Shown one piece after another: positions 41,969 to 42,332 of a DNA stretch of 42,332 nt. The number at the start of each line of letters is the position of its first letter. The stretch's first letter is position 1. The position numbers were made by a program, and so were the translations under genes. The notes under the pieces were generated by a model. The model had not been told where the DNA came from. It did no database searches and saw only the letters and a program-made list of their open reading frames with translations. The DNA lies in assembly GCA_964432875.1 (NCBI GenBank), contig CAYSPJ010000038.1:1-42332 (forward strand), read 5' to 3'. Source of the stretch: JACJYE01 sp964432875 (lineage in GTDB: Bacteria > Bacteroidota > Bacteroidia > Chitinophagales > Saprospiraceae).

Positions 41969-42332
41969 ATGACCCCCGTCGAAGCTTTCATCGCCGATCA
42001 GGAAGCTCCTTTACCGGAATTGATGGGCTACCTGCACCTCTTGTTGCTCTCTTATCCCGAGATGACTGCCAAAATCAGTTATAAAATCCCGTTTTACTAC
42101 CGCAAGAGCTGGGTCTGTTACCTCAACCCGGTCAATGGCGGCAAAGCCGTCGAACTGGCTTTCACCCGCGCCAACGAGCTGTCTAATGAACAGGGCTTGC
42201 TCAATTTCAAAGGGCGCAAGCAAGTGGGAGGCATCACTTTGGAAAGCATCAAAGACATCCCCGAGGAAGCCCTGCATGAACTTATCCAGGAAGCCTTGCT
42301 ACTGGACGAGCAGTTGCCGTATGCGGCGAAGC
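41969..42332 (+). CDS. DUF1801 (YdhG-like) protein, C-terminus off window
   Basis: An ATG at 41969 opens a frame that runs off the right edge (121 residues visible). The sequence MTPVEAFIADQEAPLPELMG, ISYKIPFYYRKSWVCYLNPV, FTRANELSNEQGLLNFKGRK and IKDIPEEALHELIQEALL fits the DUF1801 fold, small cytoplasmic proteins of unresolved function. No signal peptide is present. It lies 25 bases after the YceI-like gene. The visible length already covers most of a typical single-domain member. Confidence 0.75.
   Translation, partial: MTPVEAFIADQEAPLPELMGYLHLLLLSYPEMTAKISYKIPFYYRKSWVCYLNPVNGGKAVELAFTRANELSNEQGLLNFKGRKQVGGITLESIKDIPEEALHELIQEALLLDEQLPYAAK

Noticed and set aside
1..42332. CRISPR array, tRNA, rRNA, integrase or transposase
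   Set aside because: No regularly spaced direct repeats, tRNA-like cloverleaf, rRNA sequence or recombinase/transposase motifs were seen on either strand; very weak or diverged copies cannot be excluded by eye.

Overview
The window looks like a chromosome segment from a moderately GC-rich Bacteroidota member, most plausibly of the Saprospiria (Lewinella/Phaeodactylibacter-like). The evidence is SusC/SusD pairs, type IX secretion (T9SS) C-terminal sorting domains, a one-component trans-envelope sensor with a LuxR-type helix-turn-helix, TAnnTTTG-type -7 promoter boxes and few clear Shine-Dalgarno sequences. The genus is an inference from gene content only.

Left edge (1-2918): a truncated Gfo/Idh/MocA oxidoreductase, a small AT-richer membrane protein, and a strange in-frame chimera that joins the N-terminal domains of a family 9 glycoside hydrolase (GH9) to the C-terminal half of a sulfatase. 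The chimera lacks the active-site region of both.

Centre (2996-27458): a large polysaccharide utilisation locus (PUL) whose enzyme set fits a laminarin-like glucan (beta-1,3 backbone, beta-1,6 branches). A divergently transcribed propeller/Y_Y_Y/LuxR-type regulator faces a run of plus-strand genes. These are a T9SS-secreted multi-domain putative glycan-binding protein, SusC, SusD, a PKD-like surface lipoprotein, a Calx-beta/GH16 lipoprotein, a clan GH-A glycosidase, a signal-less ~1150-residue glucan phosphorylase-like enzyme (GH94/GH149/GH161 type), a GH17 lipoprotein, a GH30 lipoprotein, a 12-TM sugar symporter fused to a GH17 domain, the dead N-terminal stub of another GH17 gene, and a second T9SS-secreted putative binding protein. 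Inferred workflow: secreted and surface proteins capture the glucan, surface GH16/GH17/GH30 cut and debranch it, SusCD imports oligosaccharides, the GH-A enzyme trims them in the periplasm, the MFS-GH17 fusion imports and processes them at the inner membrane, and the phosphorylase yields glucose-1-phosphate.

Right half (27459-42332): a terminator pair; an AT-rich SH3-domain protein; a four-helix membrane protein; ccmC/ccmB cytochrome c maturation genes; cydAB bd-type quinol oxidase; a LysM-like/amidase_3 cell-wall hydrolase; proline dehydrogenase; an S9 glutamyl/prolyl peptidase; a YceI - porin - YceI cluster preceded by two dyads resembling CRP/FNR-family sites; and a truncated DUF1801 gene. 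No tRNA, rRNA, CRISPR array, insertion sequence or integrase was seen.
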